DNA of 64,000 nucleotides from contig NZ_JACHDZ010000008.1 in assembly GCF_014201375.1 (NCBI RefSeq), positions 87,461 through 151,460 of the forward strand. The letters are read 5' to 3'. Made by a program: the position numbers and the translations under genes. How positions within the stretch are numbered: the stretch's first letter is position 1; each line of letters starts with the position of its first letter. Under the pieces are notes generated by a model that worked only from the letters and a program-made list of their open reading frames with translations, made no database searches and had not been told where the DNA came from. Source of the DNA: Tunturiibacter empetritectus (GTDB lineage Bacteria; Acidobacteriota; Terriglobia; Terriglobales; Acidobacteriaceae). Positions 1 to 8,025 of the stretch are shown here, one piece after another.

Positions 1-62
1 TCGCTGCTGATAGAGTTTGTTCGGTGGTAGAGATACAGAATTGCCGAGGATTGATAAAGACA

Positions 63-590
63 ATGAATTTACGGGACCGATTGCGCGCAGGGCTTGAGGG
101 ACGACCGAACGAAGACGGATTTACGCTGATCGAGCTGCTGATCGTGATGTCGGTGATGCTGATCCTGATGACGCTTGCAGTGCCACAGCTGTTGAAGCTG
201 AGGAAGCAGGCGCAGGAGACCTCGGCGGTGCAGTCTTTGAGGACGATCGGGCAAGCAGAGTTGCAGTATAACTCGGCTTATCCGGCGAATGGATTCTCGT
301 GCTCGCTGGCTACGCTGGGTGGGGATCCGAAGTCGGGCGCGCCTACGTCACAGTCGGCGCAGCTGATTACGCCGGATCTGGCGAGCGGGCAGAAGGCCGG
401 GTATACGTTTGCCATCACCAATTGCACGAAGGTGACGGTGAACAATCAGGATATGTATACCTCGTTTGAGATTACGGCGGTTCCGAACTCGATTGGGAAG
501 ACCGGCGACCGCGGCTTCTGTACGGATGAGAACAATACGATCCGCTATGACCCGGCGGGTGGAACCAACTGCACACAGCCCATTCAGTAA
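63..590 (+). CDS. Type IV pilin / type II secretion pseudopilin-like prepilin
   Basis: A 175-residue protein with a class III prepilin signature: a short basic leader, then a G-F-T-L-I-E-L-L processing site with Glu at mature position 5, and a hydrophobic N-terminal helix. Prepilin peptidase would cut after the Gly. The C-terminal part has paired cysteines and resembles the soluble domain of minor pilins or GspG-like pseudopilins. I chose the ATG at 63 because the GTG at 24 adds only a non-hydrophobic leader, and a GAGGA lies 12 nt before the ATG. The stop overlaps the next start by one base (TAATG), so the two genes are probably translationally coupled. Whether it builds a pilus or a secretion pseudopilus cannot be decided here. 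Confidence 0.8.
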   Translation: MNLRDRLRAGLEGRPNEDGFTLIELLIVMSVMLILMTLAVPQLLKLRKQAQETSAVQSLRTIGQAELQYNSAYPANGFSCSLATLGGDPKSGAPTSQSAQLITPDLASGQKAGYTFAITNCTKVTVNNQDMYTSFEITAVPNSIGKTGDRGFCTDENNTIRYDPAGGTNCTQPIQ

Positions 591-1225
591 TGTTGGCGAG
601 GGCTCTGCTGTTCGCGTCGTTTTGCTGCGCTCCGCTGCTGGTTGCGCAGGAGAACGACGCGTTGGTGCGTAAGGTGGATGACCATTACAACCATCTCAGT
701 TCCCTGCGGGCTCATTACACGGAGAGCTATGCGGGGATGGGGATGAACCGCACGGAAGAGGGCACGCTGCTGCTGAGGAAGCCGGGGCGGATGCGGTGGA
801 GCTATGCTGCTCCGGTGGGCAAGGTGTTTGTGCTGGATGGGAAGTTTGCTTGGTTCTACACGCCGGGCGATGCGCAGGCTACACGGGTGCCGGCGAAGCA
901 GTTGGATGATCTGCGGTCGCCGTTGCGGTTTTTGCTGGGGCATACACAGTTGAAGAAAGAGCTCGATGGCCTGGCTGTGGTGGCGGATGGGAGCGGGTTC
1001 CGGATCTCGGGTGTGCCGAAGGGGATGGCGCAGAGGGTGAAGCTGCTGTCTCTTTGGGTGACTGCGGGCGGGGCGATTGAGCGGATGAAGCTGGAAGAGG
1101 TGGATGGGGCGGTGACGGAGTTCGCGTTTACCGGGATGCAGGAGAATGTTCCGGTGAAGGATGCGGACTTTGCGTTTGTTCCACCAGATGGGGTGAGTGT
1201 GGTGGAGGGGTTGCCGCCGATCTAG
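590..1225 (+). CDS. LolA-like outer-membrane lipoprotein carrier
   Basis: A 211-residue secreted protein. It has a short hydrophobic signal peptide ending near AQE, followed by a LolA-type beta fold: an N-terminal helix with a DHYNHLSSLRAHYTE segment, then a GTLLLRKPGRMRW motif typical of LolA/LolA-like carriers, and a pattern of alternating strands. LolA shuttles lipoproteins from the inner to the outer membrane through the periplasm, which fits a diderm host. The start overlaps the stop of the prepilin gene by one base. No LolB or LolCDE gene is adjacent, so a more specialised role for this paralogue is possible. Confidence 0.78.
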   Translation: MLARALLFASFCCAPLLVAQENDALVRKVDDHYNHLSSLRAHYTESYAGMGMNRTEEGTLLLRKPGRMRWSYAAPVGKVFVLDGKFAWFYTPGDAQATRVPAKQLDDLRSPLRFLLGHTQLKKELDGLAVVADGSGFRISGVPKGMAQRVKLLSLWVTAGGAIERMKLEEVDGAVTEFAFTGMQENVPVKDADFAFVPPDGVSVVEGLPPI

Positions 1226-1494
1226 TTATGGTGGGGATGTCCTGCCGGACGGGCCTCCTACGCGGAGTGCGGTCACTTCGTGACCTGTATACCCCTTCGG
1301 TCGGCGCTCCCGTTGGTCGCGACTTGAGATTCGCGCGGAATCAAAAAAGCAGATTAAAACCAGATGTAAATCGAGTTAGCGAAGCGGGATAAGACGAGTT
1401 TCGCTGAGCAGACGGTAGTAAAATCATGACAACCTTCAAGTCGAATTTGTCGTGGAACGCGCGTGCGAGATGCGCAGAAAAGTAGAGATAGATT
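1226..1494. other. Intergenic region with a possible interspersed repeat
   Basis: No gene is seen. The first part (about 1235-1330) holds a GC-rich stretch with a small perfect hairpin, GGTCAC-TTC-GTGACC at 1271-1285, followed by a second GC-rich stretch. It looks like an interspersed intergenic repeat of Acidobacteriaceae, but no second copy lies in this window. The last 150 bases should contain the promoter of the HAD phosphatase gene; no clear -35/-10 pair stood out. Confidence 0.35.
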
Positions 1495-2217
1495 GTGAGC
1501 CATGTTGTTTCAGTGAGTCGCCTGAGTACCTCGGAGTTTCATTCGGCTGTTGCTTCGCTCTCCCCTTCGGTTGCGGTCTTTGATTGCGACGGGACTCTGT
1601 GGTCGGGGGATGCCGGGTCTTCGTTTATGACGTGGACTATCGAGACGGGGCTGGTCTCGCGTGAGATGACGGACTGGATCGATTCGCGATATCGCGGGTA
1701 CCTGAAGGGTGAGGTGTCTGAGGTGGCCATCTGCGGGGAGATGGTGCAGATGTACCAGCGGCTGCGCGAAGACGAGATGCGGCGGGCAGCGAAGAACTTC
1801 TTTGCCAGCCAGATTGAGCCGAATATCTTTGGCGAGATGAGGGAGTTGGTGGGGGAACTACGTGCGAAGGGCGTGGAGATCTGGGCGGTGAGCTCGACCA
1901 ATAACTGGGTCATCGAAGAGGGAGTTAAGCGCTTCGGGATTCCGGCGGAGCGAGTGCTGGCGGCGCGCGTTCAGGTGAAGGACGGCGTGGTGACGGACGT
2001 GATTGTGGATGTCCCGACGGATGAGGGCAAGGTTGCATCGCTTAAGCGGGCCGGGGTGACGGCACCGGATGCGGTGTTTGGAAACTCGATCCATGACGCG
2101 GCGATGCTGGCGATTGCGAAGCGGGCGTTTCCGGTGAATCCTAGCGCGGCTTTGGTGGAACGGAGCGCGCAGGAGGGTTGGCCGGTTTACTATCCGGCGA
2201 CGGTGCGACCGGCCTAA
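1495..2217 (+). CDS. HAD-superfamily phosphatase, SerB-like (subclass IB)
   Basis: A 240-residue HAD hydrolase. Motif I is FDCDGT with the nucleophile Asp30 and the acid/base Asp32. Motif II is VSST (Ser/Thr at 133-135). Lys179 is a plausible motif III, and motif IV is GNSIHD (Asp201). The large helical insertion between motifs I and II is a C1-type cap, as in phosphoserine phosphatases and related small-molecule phosphatases. Cytoplasmic; no signal peptide. The annotated start is GTG and the exact N-terminus is uncertain. Substrate cannot be told from sequence; phosphoserine or a phosphocholine-like compound are possibilities. It is followed after 52 nt by a NUDIX hydrolase on the same strand. 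Confidence 0.8.
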   Translation: MSHVVSVSRLSTSEFHSAVASLSPSVAVFDCDGTLWSGDAGSSFMTWTIETGLVSREMTDWIDSRYRGYLKGEVSEVAICGEMVQMYQRLREDEMRRAAKNFFASQIEPNIFGEMRELVGELRAKGVEIWAVSSTNNWVIEEGVKRFGIPAERVLAARVQVKDGVVTDVIVDVPTDEGKVASLKRAGVTAPDAVFGNSIHDAAMLAIAKRAFPVNPSAALVERSAQEGWPVYYPATVRPA

Positions 2218-2269
2218 GTAAAGTGAATAGAAGCTTTTAAGCTGCGGATATCGTCTAATCTGTAGTCAG

Positions 2270-2743
2270 GTGAGAGAGCCGATTCGCAAATTCGAAGAGC
2301 ATGTTGAGTCCGCAGTGCAGAAACCGCTTCGATTAGTGGTGGCGGCGTTGATTTTGCGTGGGGATGCGGGTGAAGGCGGGCGGGGGCTGGAGGTGCTGAT
2401 CTGTCAGCGCAAGCCGGACCAGCCGATGAGCCTGAAGTGGGAGTTTCCCGGGGGGAAGATCGAGGCTGGTGAGACGTCGGAGGGTGCTCTGGCTCGCGAA
2501 TTGAATGAGGAGTTGGGGATTACGGCTACCATTGGCCAACGGGTGGCTCGGGTGAGGCACAAGTACCGCAATGGCGGAGCGATCGATCTTCAGTTCTTTG
2601 TGGTGCGGGAGTTCGATGGTGCGCTGGAGAACCGGATCTTTAACGACATGCGCTGGACGCCTTTGACGGATCTGCCGGGGTACGATTTTCTGGCTGCTGA
2701 TCTTGGGTTGATTCGGGATCTGTCTGAAGGCAAGTTGCTGTAA
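2270..2743 (+). CDS. NUDIX hydrolase, MutT-type (8-oxo-dGTP diphosphatase-like)
   Basis: A 157-residue protein with a complete Nudix box at residues 62-84 (G-x5-E-x7-REL-x-EE-x-GI), including the metal-binding Glu pair. The context WEFPGGK just before the box and the CQRKPDQPMSLKWEFPGG segment are typical of MutT-type (d)NTP sanitising enzymes, which hydrolyse 8-oxo-dGTP to the monophosphate. The start is a GTG after an AGTCAGG stretch; the first 20 residues are not conserved-looking. Assignment to MutT proper rather than to another NUDIX subgroup is inference. Confidence 0.82.
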   Translation: MREPIRKFEEHVESAVQKPLRLVVAALILRGDAGEGGRGLEVLICQRKPDQPMSLKWEFPGGKIEAGETSEGALARELNEELGITATIGQRVARVRHKYRNGGAIDLQFFVVREFDGALENRIFNDMRWTPLTDLPGYDFLAADLGLIRDLSEGKLL

Positions 2744-2759
2744 GGCGGATTTTGCGTTG

Positions 2760-2935
2760 AGGCTACTGAATTTGGGCAAAAGCAGATTCCTCCCCCTTCG
2801 ACTACGCTCAGGGTCAGGATGACAGCAAAGACAAAAGCACAGCACAGCAAAGCCAAGAACAAAAGCAAATACGGGGGTCTCTCCGCTGCGGCGGCAAAAG
2901 CGCCTTCTCCGGTCGAGATGGCGTAGTTTTTACGG
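2760..2935. repeat. Candidate interspersed intergenic repeat between nudix and nramp
   Basis: The sequence between the convergent NUDIX and NRAMP genes has no credible gene. It contains CCTTCGACTACGCTCAGGG (2797-2815) and, further on, a GGGGTCTCTCCGCTGCGGCG stretch followed by CGGTCGAGATGGCG. I recognise both from recollection as phrases recurring between genes in Acidobacteriaceae genomes. No second copy is present in this window, so the repeat status is not shown by the sequence itself. Confidence 0.4.
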
Positions 2936-2956
2936 TTGGATAAGAAGAAAAACGTC

Positions 2957-4207
2957 CTAGCCATGAAGCGTGTTCCAAACCAGGATGAGTGAGAGCGAGG
3001 TGACGATGATGACGGTCGTCCAGGCGATGATGTTGAACCAGCGCTTGTTGGTGTACTTGCCCATAAGGTCGTGCTTGTTGATCAGATTCAGCATGAAGAC
3101 CAGGACCAGGGGTAGGAGAACGCCGTTGAGCACCTGAGAGAGGATGCTGAATTTGACCAGTGGGAAGTTCGGGATCAGGACGATGGCAGCGCCGGCAAAG
3201 AGCAGCACGCTGTAGAGCCAGTAGAAGAACTTCGCTTCGCTGAAGCTCTTGTCCAGACCGCTCTCGAAGCCGAGGCCTTCGCAGACGGTGTAGGCGGTGG
3301 AGAGGGGTAGGATGGATGCGGCGAAGAGGGACGCGTTGAAGAGACCAGCCGCGAAGAGAATGAAGGCGTACTGACTGGCCAGGGGCTTCATCGCTCCGGC
3401 GGCGTCGGAGGGGTCGGCGATGTGGCGGATGCCGTGGGTGTAAAGGGTTGCGGCACAGGCGACGACGATGAACCAGGCGACGATGTCGGTGAAGATGGAG
3501 CCGATGATGACATCCAGCCGTGTGGCCTTGTACTGGCGGACGCTGACGCCTTTTTCGACGATGGAGGATTGCAGGTAGAACTGCATCCAGGGAGTGATGG
3601 TGGTGCCGATGACGGCGACGGTGGTGTAGACGTAGTCCTTGTTGGACCAGACGTTGCGTGGGGGGAGCTTGACGGTTTCGACGAGGGCGAGGTGCCAGTC
3701 CGGGCCGCTGAGCACTCCGGTGATGATATAGGCGATGTAGAAGACGCTGGCGATGAGGAAGATCTTTTCGACGCTCTTGTAGTCGCCTTTGACGACGAGA
3801 ATCCAGACGATGAAGGCGCAGACGGGGACGCTGGCGTACTTGGAGATGTGGAAGAGCTGCATGCTGCCGGCGATGCCGGAGAACTCGGTGATGACGTTGG
3901 TGAAGTTCACCACGATGAGCAGGATCATGATGACGAAGGTGATGCGGAGGCCGAACTCTTCGCGGATGAGGTCGCTGAGGCCTTTGCCGGTGACGACGCC
4001 CATGCGGGCGCACATCTCCTGCACGACGATGAGGGCGAGGGTGATGGGGATCATCGTCCAGAGGAGGGTGTAGCCAAACTGCGCGCCTGCTGCGGAGTAG
4101 GTGAGGATGCCGCCGGCGTCGTTGTCCACGTTGGCCGTGATGAAGCCGGGGCCGAGCACGGCGAAGATGAGAATGAGTCGGGTTCTCCAGGTGCGCCAGG
4201 GGCTCAT
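2957..4207 (-). CDS. NRAMP (SLC11)-family divalent metal transporter, atypical motif variant
   Basis: A 416-residue integral membrane protein with about 11 predicted transmembrane helices, the usual NRAMP size. In canonical family members helix 1 carries DPGN and helix 6 carries MPH for metal binding. Here helix 1 reads V-D-N-D-A-G-G (residues 27-33) and helix 6 reads T-P-W (205-207), so the metal-coordinating Met is absent. This places it in a divergent branch, for which magnesium or other hard-metal transport is possible; that is inference. The gene closes a minus-strand series. The MgtE_N/CBS protein encoded at 8026-9303 on the same strand would be a natural regulatory partner. No metal riboswitch was recognised upstream. 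Confidence 0.85.
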   Translation of the reverse strand: MSPWRTWRTRLILIFAVLGPGFITANVDNDAGGILTYSAAGAQFGYTLLWTMIPITLALIVVQEMCARMGVVTGKGLSDLIREEFGLRITFVIMILLIVVNFTNVITEFSGIAGSMQLFHISKYASVPVCAFIVWILVVKGDYKSVEKIFLIASVFYIAYIITGVLSGPDWHLALVETVKLPPRNVWSNKDYVYTTVAVIGTTITPWMQFYLQSSIVEKGVSVRQYKATRLDVIIGSIFTDIVAWFIVVACAATLYTHGIRHIADPSDAAGAMKPLASQYAFILFAAGLFNASLFAASILPLSTAYTVCEGLGFESGLDKSFSEAKFFYWLYSVLLFAGAAIVLIPNFPLVKFSILSQVLNGVLLPLVLVFMLNLINKHDLMGKYTNKRWFNIIAWTTVIIVTSLSLILVWNTLHG

Positions 4208-4371
4208 TACTGATCCTTGTGTGGACAGGTGTGGTGGAGATGTGTGCTGTTTTGAGGAACCTATCGGCTCGCCTCTATCAGGTTAGCTCATCTTGATGCC
4301 TGGGGTGGGAAGAGGGGGCGATCCTTTTGAGGCGGTATCCAGGTTGCATCGGCTGGGGCTGCTGATGCTGG

Positions 4372-5355
4372 CTATAGCTGGTTGCGTTCGGTTTGTACGA
4401 GGCGGTGGAACTCTCTTGCGGGGGCTTCCAGGGTGGGGTCTTCGGCTGTCTTCGCGTTGGCTTGAATGTGGAGAGGATTTTTTGAGGAGAAGAGGATGAT
4501 GCTTTTGGGATTCATGACGAGCGCGGCTTTGAGCATGAGGTGGGCTAGGTGGTCGGGGTTGCTGAGGTCTGTGTTCGTGGATGCGGACCAACGCTGGCAG
4601 AGCTGTTTGTTTTGGGATAGTGTGCGATGCAGCGAACGGAAGTTTTCGGTAAGGGCGCGGTGATGGATGCGGAAGGGTGATGGCGGGGGGGGCACCGCTT
4701 GGGGGTCTACCTCGGGATTTAAGACGGACCACTCGTACTGCAGGGTGCGGCAGTAGGCGGGATGTTCGGCGAGGAGGGAGGGGATCTTGTCGGCGCTGCT
4801 ACCTATGCCGAAGGAGCCGATGGTTCCTTGCTGCACTTTCTCTTCGAGAAGGCTTAGGAGGGCTTCGTCCCGTAGGTCGGCGGCTGTTGCTTCGTGAAGC
4901 AGCCATAGGTCGATGTGGTCGGTGTGCAGGGCGGCGAGGCTGCGTTCGAGGGAGGCTTTGGCCTGCTGCGGGGTGAAGGTGGCCCTCTCGCTGGTGCGCG
5001 TGGCGGCGCTGGCGGCTTGCGCTAGACGGTGCTTCGCGCTGGGGACGGCTTTGAGGATGGGTCGGGCTATGTGGCGGGCTAGCGATATCAACGGGGATTT
5101 TTTTGCCGGGGGGATACCGTACTTGGTGGTGACGGTGACGTGGTCGCGGTGGCGCTGTAGGAATTCTCTTAGACAGCCTTCGGCTTCGCCGTAGCCGTAC
5201 ATGGGGGCGACGTCGAAGTGGCGGATGCCTGCGTCGTAGGCCGATTCGAGGAGGTCGAGGGAGGCGCGGCGGCCCATTGCGCCCATGAGGCTGGAGCAGC
5301 CGAAGCCCAGGCGAGTGGTGGTGCAACCGGTGTCTCCGAGTGCAATCTGCTCCAT
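4372..5355 (-). CDS. Aldo/keto reductase
   Basis: A 327-residue aldo/keto reductase with a TIM-barrel pattern. The catalytic tetrad is visible: Asp in HFDVAPMYG, Tyr in MYGYGEAE, Lys in TTKYG, His in DLWLLHEA. It would reduce a carbonyl with NAD(P)H in the cytoplasm. The longer open frame to 5535 runs over the end of the GMC gene and has a low-complexity composition, so I took the ATG at 5355, which begins with the family-typical MEQIALGDTG. The gene lies 28 nt downstream of the GMC oxidoreductase and is probably in one operon with it and the glycosyltransferase. Substrate unknown. Confidence 0.85.
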   Translation of the reverse strand: MEQIALGDTGCTTTRLGFGCSSLMGAMGRRASLDLLESAYDAGIRHFDVAPMYGYGEAEGCLREFLQRHRDHVTVTTKYGIPPAKKSPLISLARHIARPILKAVPSAKHRLAQAASAATRTSERATFTPQQAKASLERSLAALHTDHIDLWLLHEATAADLRDEALLSLLEEKVQQGTIGSFGIGSSADKIPSLLAEHPAYCRTLQYEWSVLNPEVDPQAVPPPPSPFRIHHRALTENFRSLHRTLSQNKQLCQRWSASTNTDLSNPDHLAHLMLKAALVMNPKSIILFSSKNPLHIQANAKTAEDPTLEAPAREFHRLVQTERNQL

Positions 5356-5383
5356 GGTTCTCCGTTTTGTTTTCCTGAAGAGC

Positions 5384-6922
5384 TTAGCCGAGATGGTCGC
5401 TGAGGCGCAGGGCCAGGGCGAGGACGGTGTGGGTGGGGTTGGAGAAGCCGGAGCTGGGGAAGACTGCTGAGCTGCAGATGTAGGTGTTGGTGAGGCCGTG
5501 GAGGCGGAGGTCGGTGTCGACGATGCCGGTGGCATCGGAGGGGGACATGCGCATGCCGCCCATGTGGTGGTTGCTGTCGTCGCAACGGGCGAGGAAGTTT
5601 GGGCTGCCGGAGAGTAGGTCTTCGTTAGGGAGGATGCTGGCTAGGCCGGCGAGGGCGCGCTGGGCGATGAGGACGTACTGCCGGATGGTGGCCAGTTCCC
5701 TCTCGGAGATCTGCCAGTCGAAGCGGATTCGCAGGAGGCCGAGGGGATCGCGCTGATCGGTGAGGGTGATGCTGCTGCGGGAGGTTGGCTCCTGCTCGCA
5801 GTGGACGCGGAGGAAGATGCGGACCTCGGGTGGGCTGTAGGCGCGGCGCTGGACCTTGTAGCGCCAGCCCTGGTGGACGAGCATGGGGAGATGATTTGCT
5901 GTGTGTCGGAGGTTGTCGCGGGTTACTTCGCTGAAGCGTCCGCGCATGAGGTTGCGGATGGTTGATTTTGCCTGACCGCGGGCTTTGCCGGTGTCCTCGA
6001 AGGACATGGTGGAGCCGATGTTGAGGGTGCCGTGGGCGGCCTGTGCTTGCGGGAGGAGGCGGAGCTTGGGGAGATATTTGAAGCCGTGGGCGAAGATGGG
6101 ATCGAAGGTGTCATGGAAGCGCTTGGGGTCGAGCGGTTCGATGGCGGCGGCGTTGCAGTCGATGTGATCCTGAAAGTGCTGGCCTAGGAGGCCGGAGCGG
6201 TTCCAAGGTAGGCCGCCGGGGCGAGCTTGAAGGAAGAAGCGTGAGCTCTCGATTCCGCCGAGGGCGAAGATGTAGTTGGGCGCACGGAAGATGGCTCCGA
6301 TGCCGGTGAGGGTGCGGCAACGGAGGCCGGTGGCGGCGGTGCCCTCGGTGATCAACTCGACTGCGCTGGCGTGAAGCCAGAGGTGGATGTTGGGGTGCTC
6401 CCTGAGGGTTTTGTGATGGAGGCGGGCGAAGTTTGGCTCGGGACACCACCGCGAGAGGTAGGTTTCGAGGTCTTCGAACCGGGTGAAGGGCAGGTTGAGA
6501 TCTTTCCAGACCTCAGCGTCGCTGCGTTCGACTTTGGCTAGCCCCTCGAGGGTAAGAGCGCGCTCGTAGAAGGAGGTCAACGTGGACTTTGGGAAGGGCC
6601 AGCCGCTTTCGGGGACGCCGGGACGGGGGGTGAAGTCGTGGGCGTCGAGTTCGAGGATCTGACCTCCCCAGCGGACTGTGGTTCCACCTTTCACGCGAAT
6701 GCGTCCGGTGTGGATGCCGCGGTGGGGGAGACCGGCGATCTCGCTGTCGTAGAGGGCCTGCGACGAGTCTTCGCGAGTTGCTCCGCCGCCTTCGAGGAGG
6801 AGGACTCTTTTGCCCCTGCGCGCGGATTCTACGGCGAGGGTGATGCCAGCGGCTCCTGCGCCGACGATGCAGAGGTCCGCGGCGAGGACGGCAGGCGACT
6901 CGTGGAGGAGATCGTGAATCAC
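5384..6922 (-). CDS. GMC-family FAD-dependent oxidoreductase
   Basis: A 512-residue flavoprotein. The Rossmann FAD-binding motif GAGAAG is at residues 21-26, followed by an acidic strand end (LLLEGGG), and the C-terminal GMC domain contains an NHHMGGMRM segment and a PSSGFSNPTHT motif near the FAD site. GMC enzymes oxidise alcohols or sugars, passing electrons to oxygen or another acceptor. The true start is the GTG at 6922, which overlaps the stop of the glycosyltransferase gene (GTGA); the much longer open frame to 7369 is antisense-like arginine-rich sequence. No signal peptide is seen, so it probably acts in the cytoplasm. Operon with the glycosyltransferase and aldo/keto reductase; a role in modifying a sugar or glycoside is inference. 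Confidence 0.85.
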   Translation of the reverse strand: MIHDLLHESPAVLAADLCIVGAGAAGITLAVESARRGKRVLLLEGGGATREDSSQALYDSEIAGLPHRGIHTGRIRVKGGTTVRWGGQILELDAHDFTPRPGVPESGWPFPKSTLTSFYERALTLEGLAKVERSDAEVWKDLNLPFTRFEDLETYLSRWCPEPNFARLHHKTLREHPNIHLWLHASAVELITEGTAATGLRCRTLTGIGAIFRAPNYIFALGGIESSRFFLQARPGGLPWNRSGLLGQHFQDHIDCNAAAIEPLDPKRFHDTFDPIFAHGFKYLPKLRLLPQAQAAHGTLNIGSTMSFEDTGKARGQAKSTIRNLMRGRFSEVTRDNLRHTANHLPMLVHQGWRYKVQRRAYSPPEVRIFLRVHCEQEPTSRSSITLTDQRDPLGLLRIRFDWQISERELATIRQYVLIAQRALAGLASILPNEDLLSGSPNFLARCDDSNHHMGGMRMSPSDATGIVDTDLRLHGLTNTYICSSAVFPSSGFSNPTHTVLALALRLSDHLG

Positions 6923-7995
6923 CGACTGCCTGCGTGCTCTGTTTTGGCGAAGGGCTTCAATTTTTCGATGATTGATTGGGCGCGCTCGACGATGAGCTCG
7001 ACCTGCCGGTCGTTGTAGTAGCCGTCGCGTGCGGCGCGGATGCAACCTGCTACTGCGATGCGGTTCCGTGCTTCCTCGTCGGGCAGGTAGCGGCGGATCT
7101 TTGCGGCCAACTCTTCGAAGCCGGTGAAGAAGACAGCTTCTTCGTCTTCTTTGAAGCGCTGCATGTGGCCATCGGAGCGCTCGGCGAGCAGGAAGCCTCC
7201 GCATCCGGCGATCTCGAAGCTCTTGTGCACGAACTCGTCGCAGTTGGAGTGGGTGATGAAGCTGAGATTGATTTTGGATTTCCAGATGCCTTCGCGGTAC
7301 TCGTCGCGAAAGAGTTCGCCGCCGTTGAAGAGGGCTTTGTAGGCGCTTGGCTCCATGGCGCGGCCCCACTGGCGGGGGTTGCCGGAGATGACGACGGGAA
7401 GGCCGCAGTCGCGCCAGAGCCGGGTCAGGGTTTGGGCGCGGTCGTCGTAGGGGGTGCCGATGAAGGAGACCTCGCGGTTTCTGTTGGCGTCGGACCAGCC
7501 CTCCTGCGGCGGGAATTGCAGCGTAGGTTCGTAGGCGGTCTGAATCTTGATGACGTCGCGCGCGCCTCGCGATTTGTAGTCAAGGATGTTCTTGTCGCGC
7601 TGGACGACATGCAGGTCGTAGTGGGGGATGTCCTTCATGTACATGCGCCAGCCTGGATCCTGGCGGGTTCCGAAGGGGTTGTCGATCATGTAGCTGACCG
7701 TCGCGATGTTCATGGCGCGCATTCGGTCCAGCGTTCGAGGCCGGATGTAGAGGAGCTTGTCTGTCCAGAGGACGTCAGGTTTTTCGGCTTCTGCGATTCT
7801 GATGAGATCACTGTTGAGCCGGGTTACGGAGGGTCCCAGGACGAGGCGCTGATTTACCTTGCGCAGGACGGGATTTCTGGATTCGTAGTCGAAGACATTG
7901 AACGGAATGACCTGATGGCCCAGGCGCTCCAGTGCCCAGAGGCGATAGAGGGAGGTATCGTTTGGTGAGAGGCCGGTGGCGTACAGAATCTTCAT
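6919..7995 (-). CDS. CgeB-like glycosyltransferase
   Basis: A 358-residue protein resembling the CgeB/DUF3880 group of GT-B glycosyltransferases. It begins MKILYATGL, typical of the first beta strand of GT-B enzymes. The second half has SFIGTPYDDR, the KINLSFITHS segment and FEIAGCGGFLLAER, the region that in CgeB-type proteins binds the donor nucleotide. No membrane segment or signal is seen. Its stop overlaps the start of the GMC gene by three to four bases, which indicates translational coupling. The acceptor is unknown; a cell-surface glycan or small glycoside is plausible. Confidence 0.75.
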   Translation of the reverse strand: MKILYATGLSPNDTSLYRLWALERLGHQVIPFNVFDYESRNPVLRKVNQRLVLGPSVTRLNSDLIRIAEAEKPDVLWTDKLLYIRPRTLDRMRAMNIATVSYMIDNPFGTRQDPGWRMYMKDIPHYDLHVVQRDKNILDYKSRGARDVIKIQTAYEPTLQFPPQEGWSDANRNREVSFIGTPYDDRAQTLTRLWRDCGLPVVISGNPRQWGRAMEPSAYKALFNGGELFRDEYREGIWKSKINLSFITHSNCDEFVHKSFEIAGCGGFLLAERSDGHMQRFKEDEEAVFFTGFEELAAKIRRYLPDEEARNRIAVAGCIRAARDGYYNDRQVELIVERAQSIIEKLKPFAKTEHAGSR

Positions 7996-8025
7996 GCGAT
8001 GCTGCGTTTCCTTTTTGTTCCTGTT

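Noticed and set aside
2814..4013. A 399-codon open frame on the minus strand over the NRAMP gene
   Set aside because: It is in another frame of the NRAMP gene and its product is Arg/His/Pro-rich, typical of shadow frames in GC-rich DNA.
6976..7968. A 330-codon plus-strand open frame opposite the glycosyltransferase gene
   Set aside because: Low-complexity Gly/Val/Asp/Ala-rich product, antisense to a clear GT-B enzyme.
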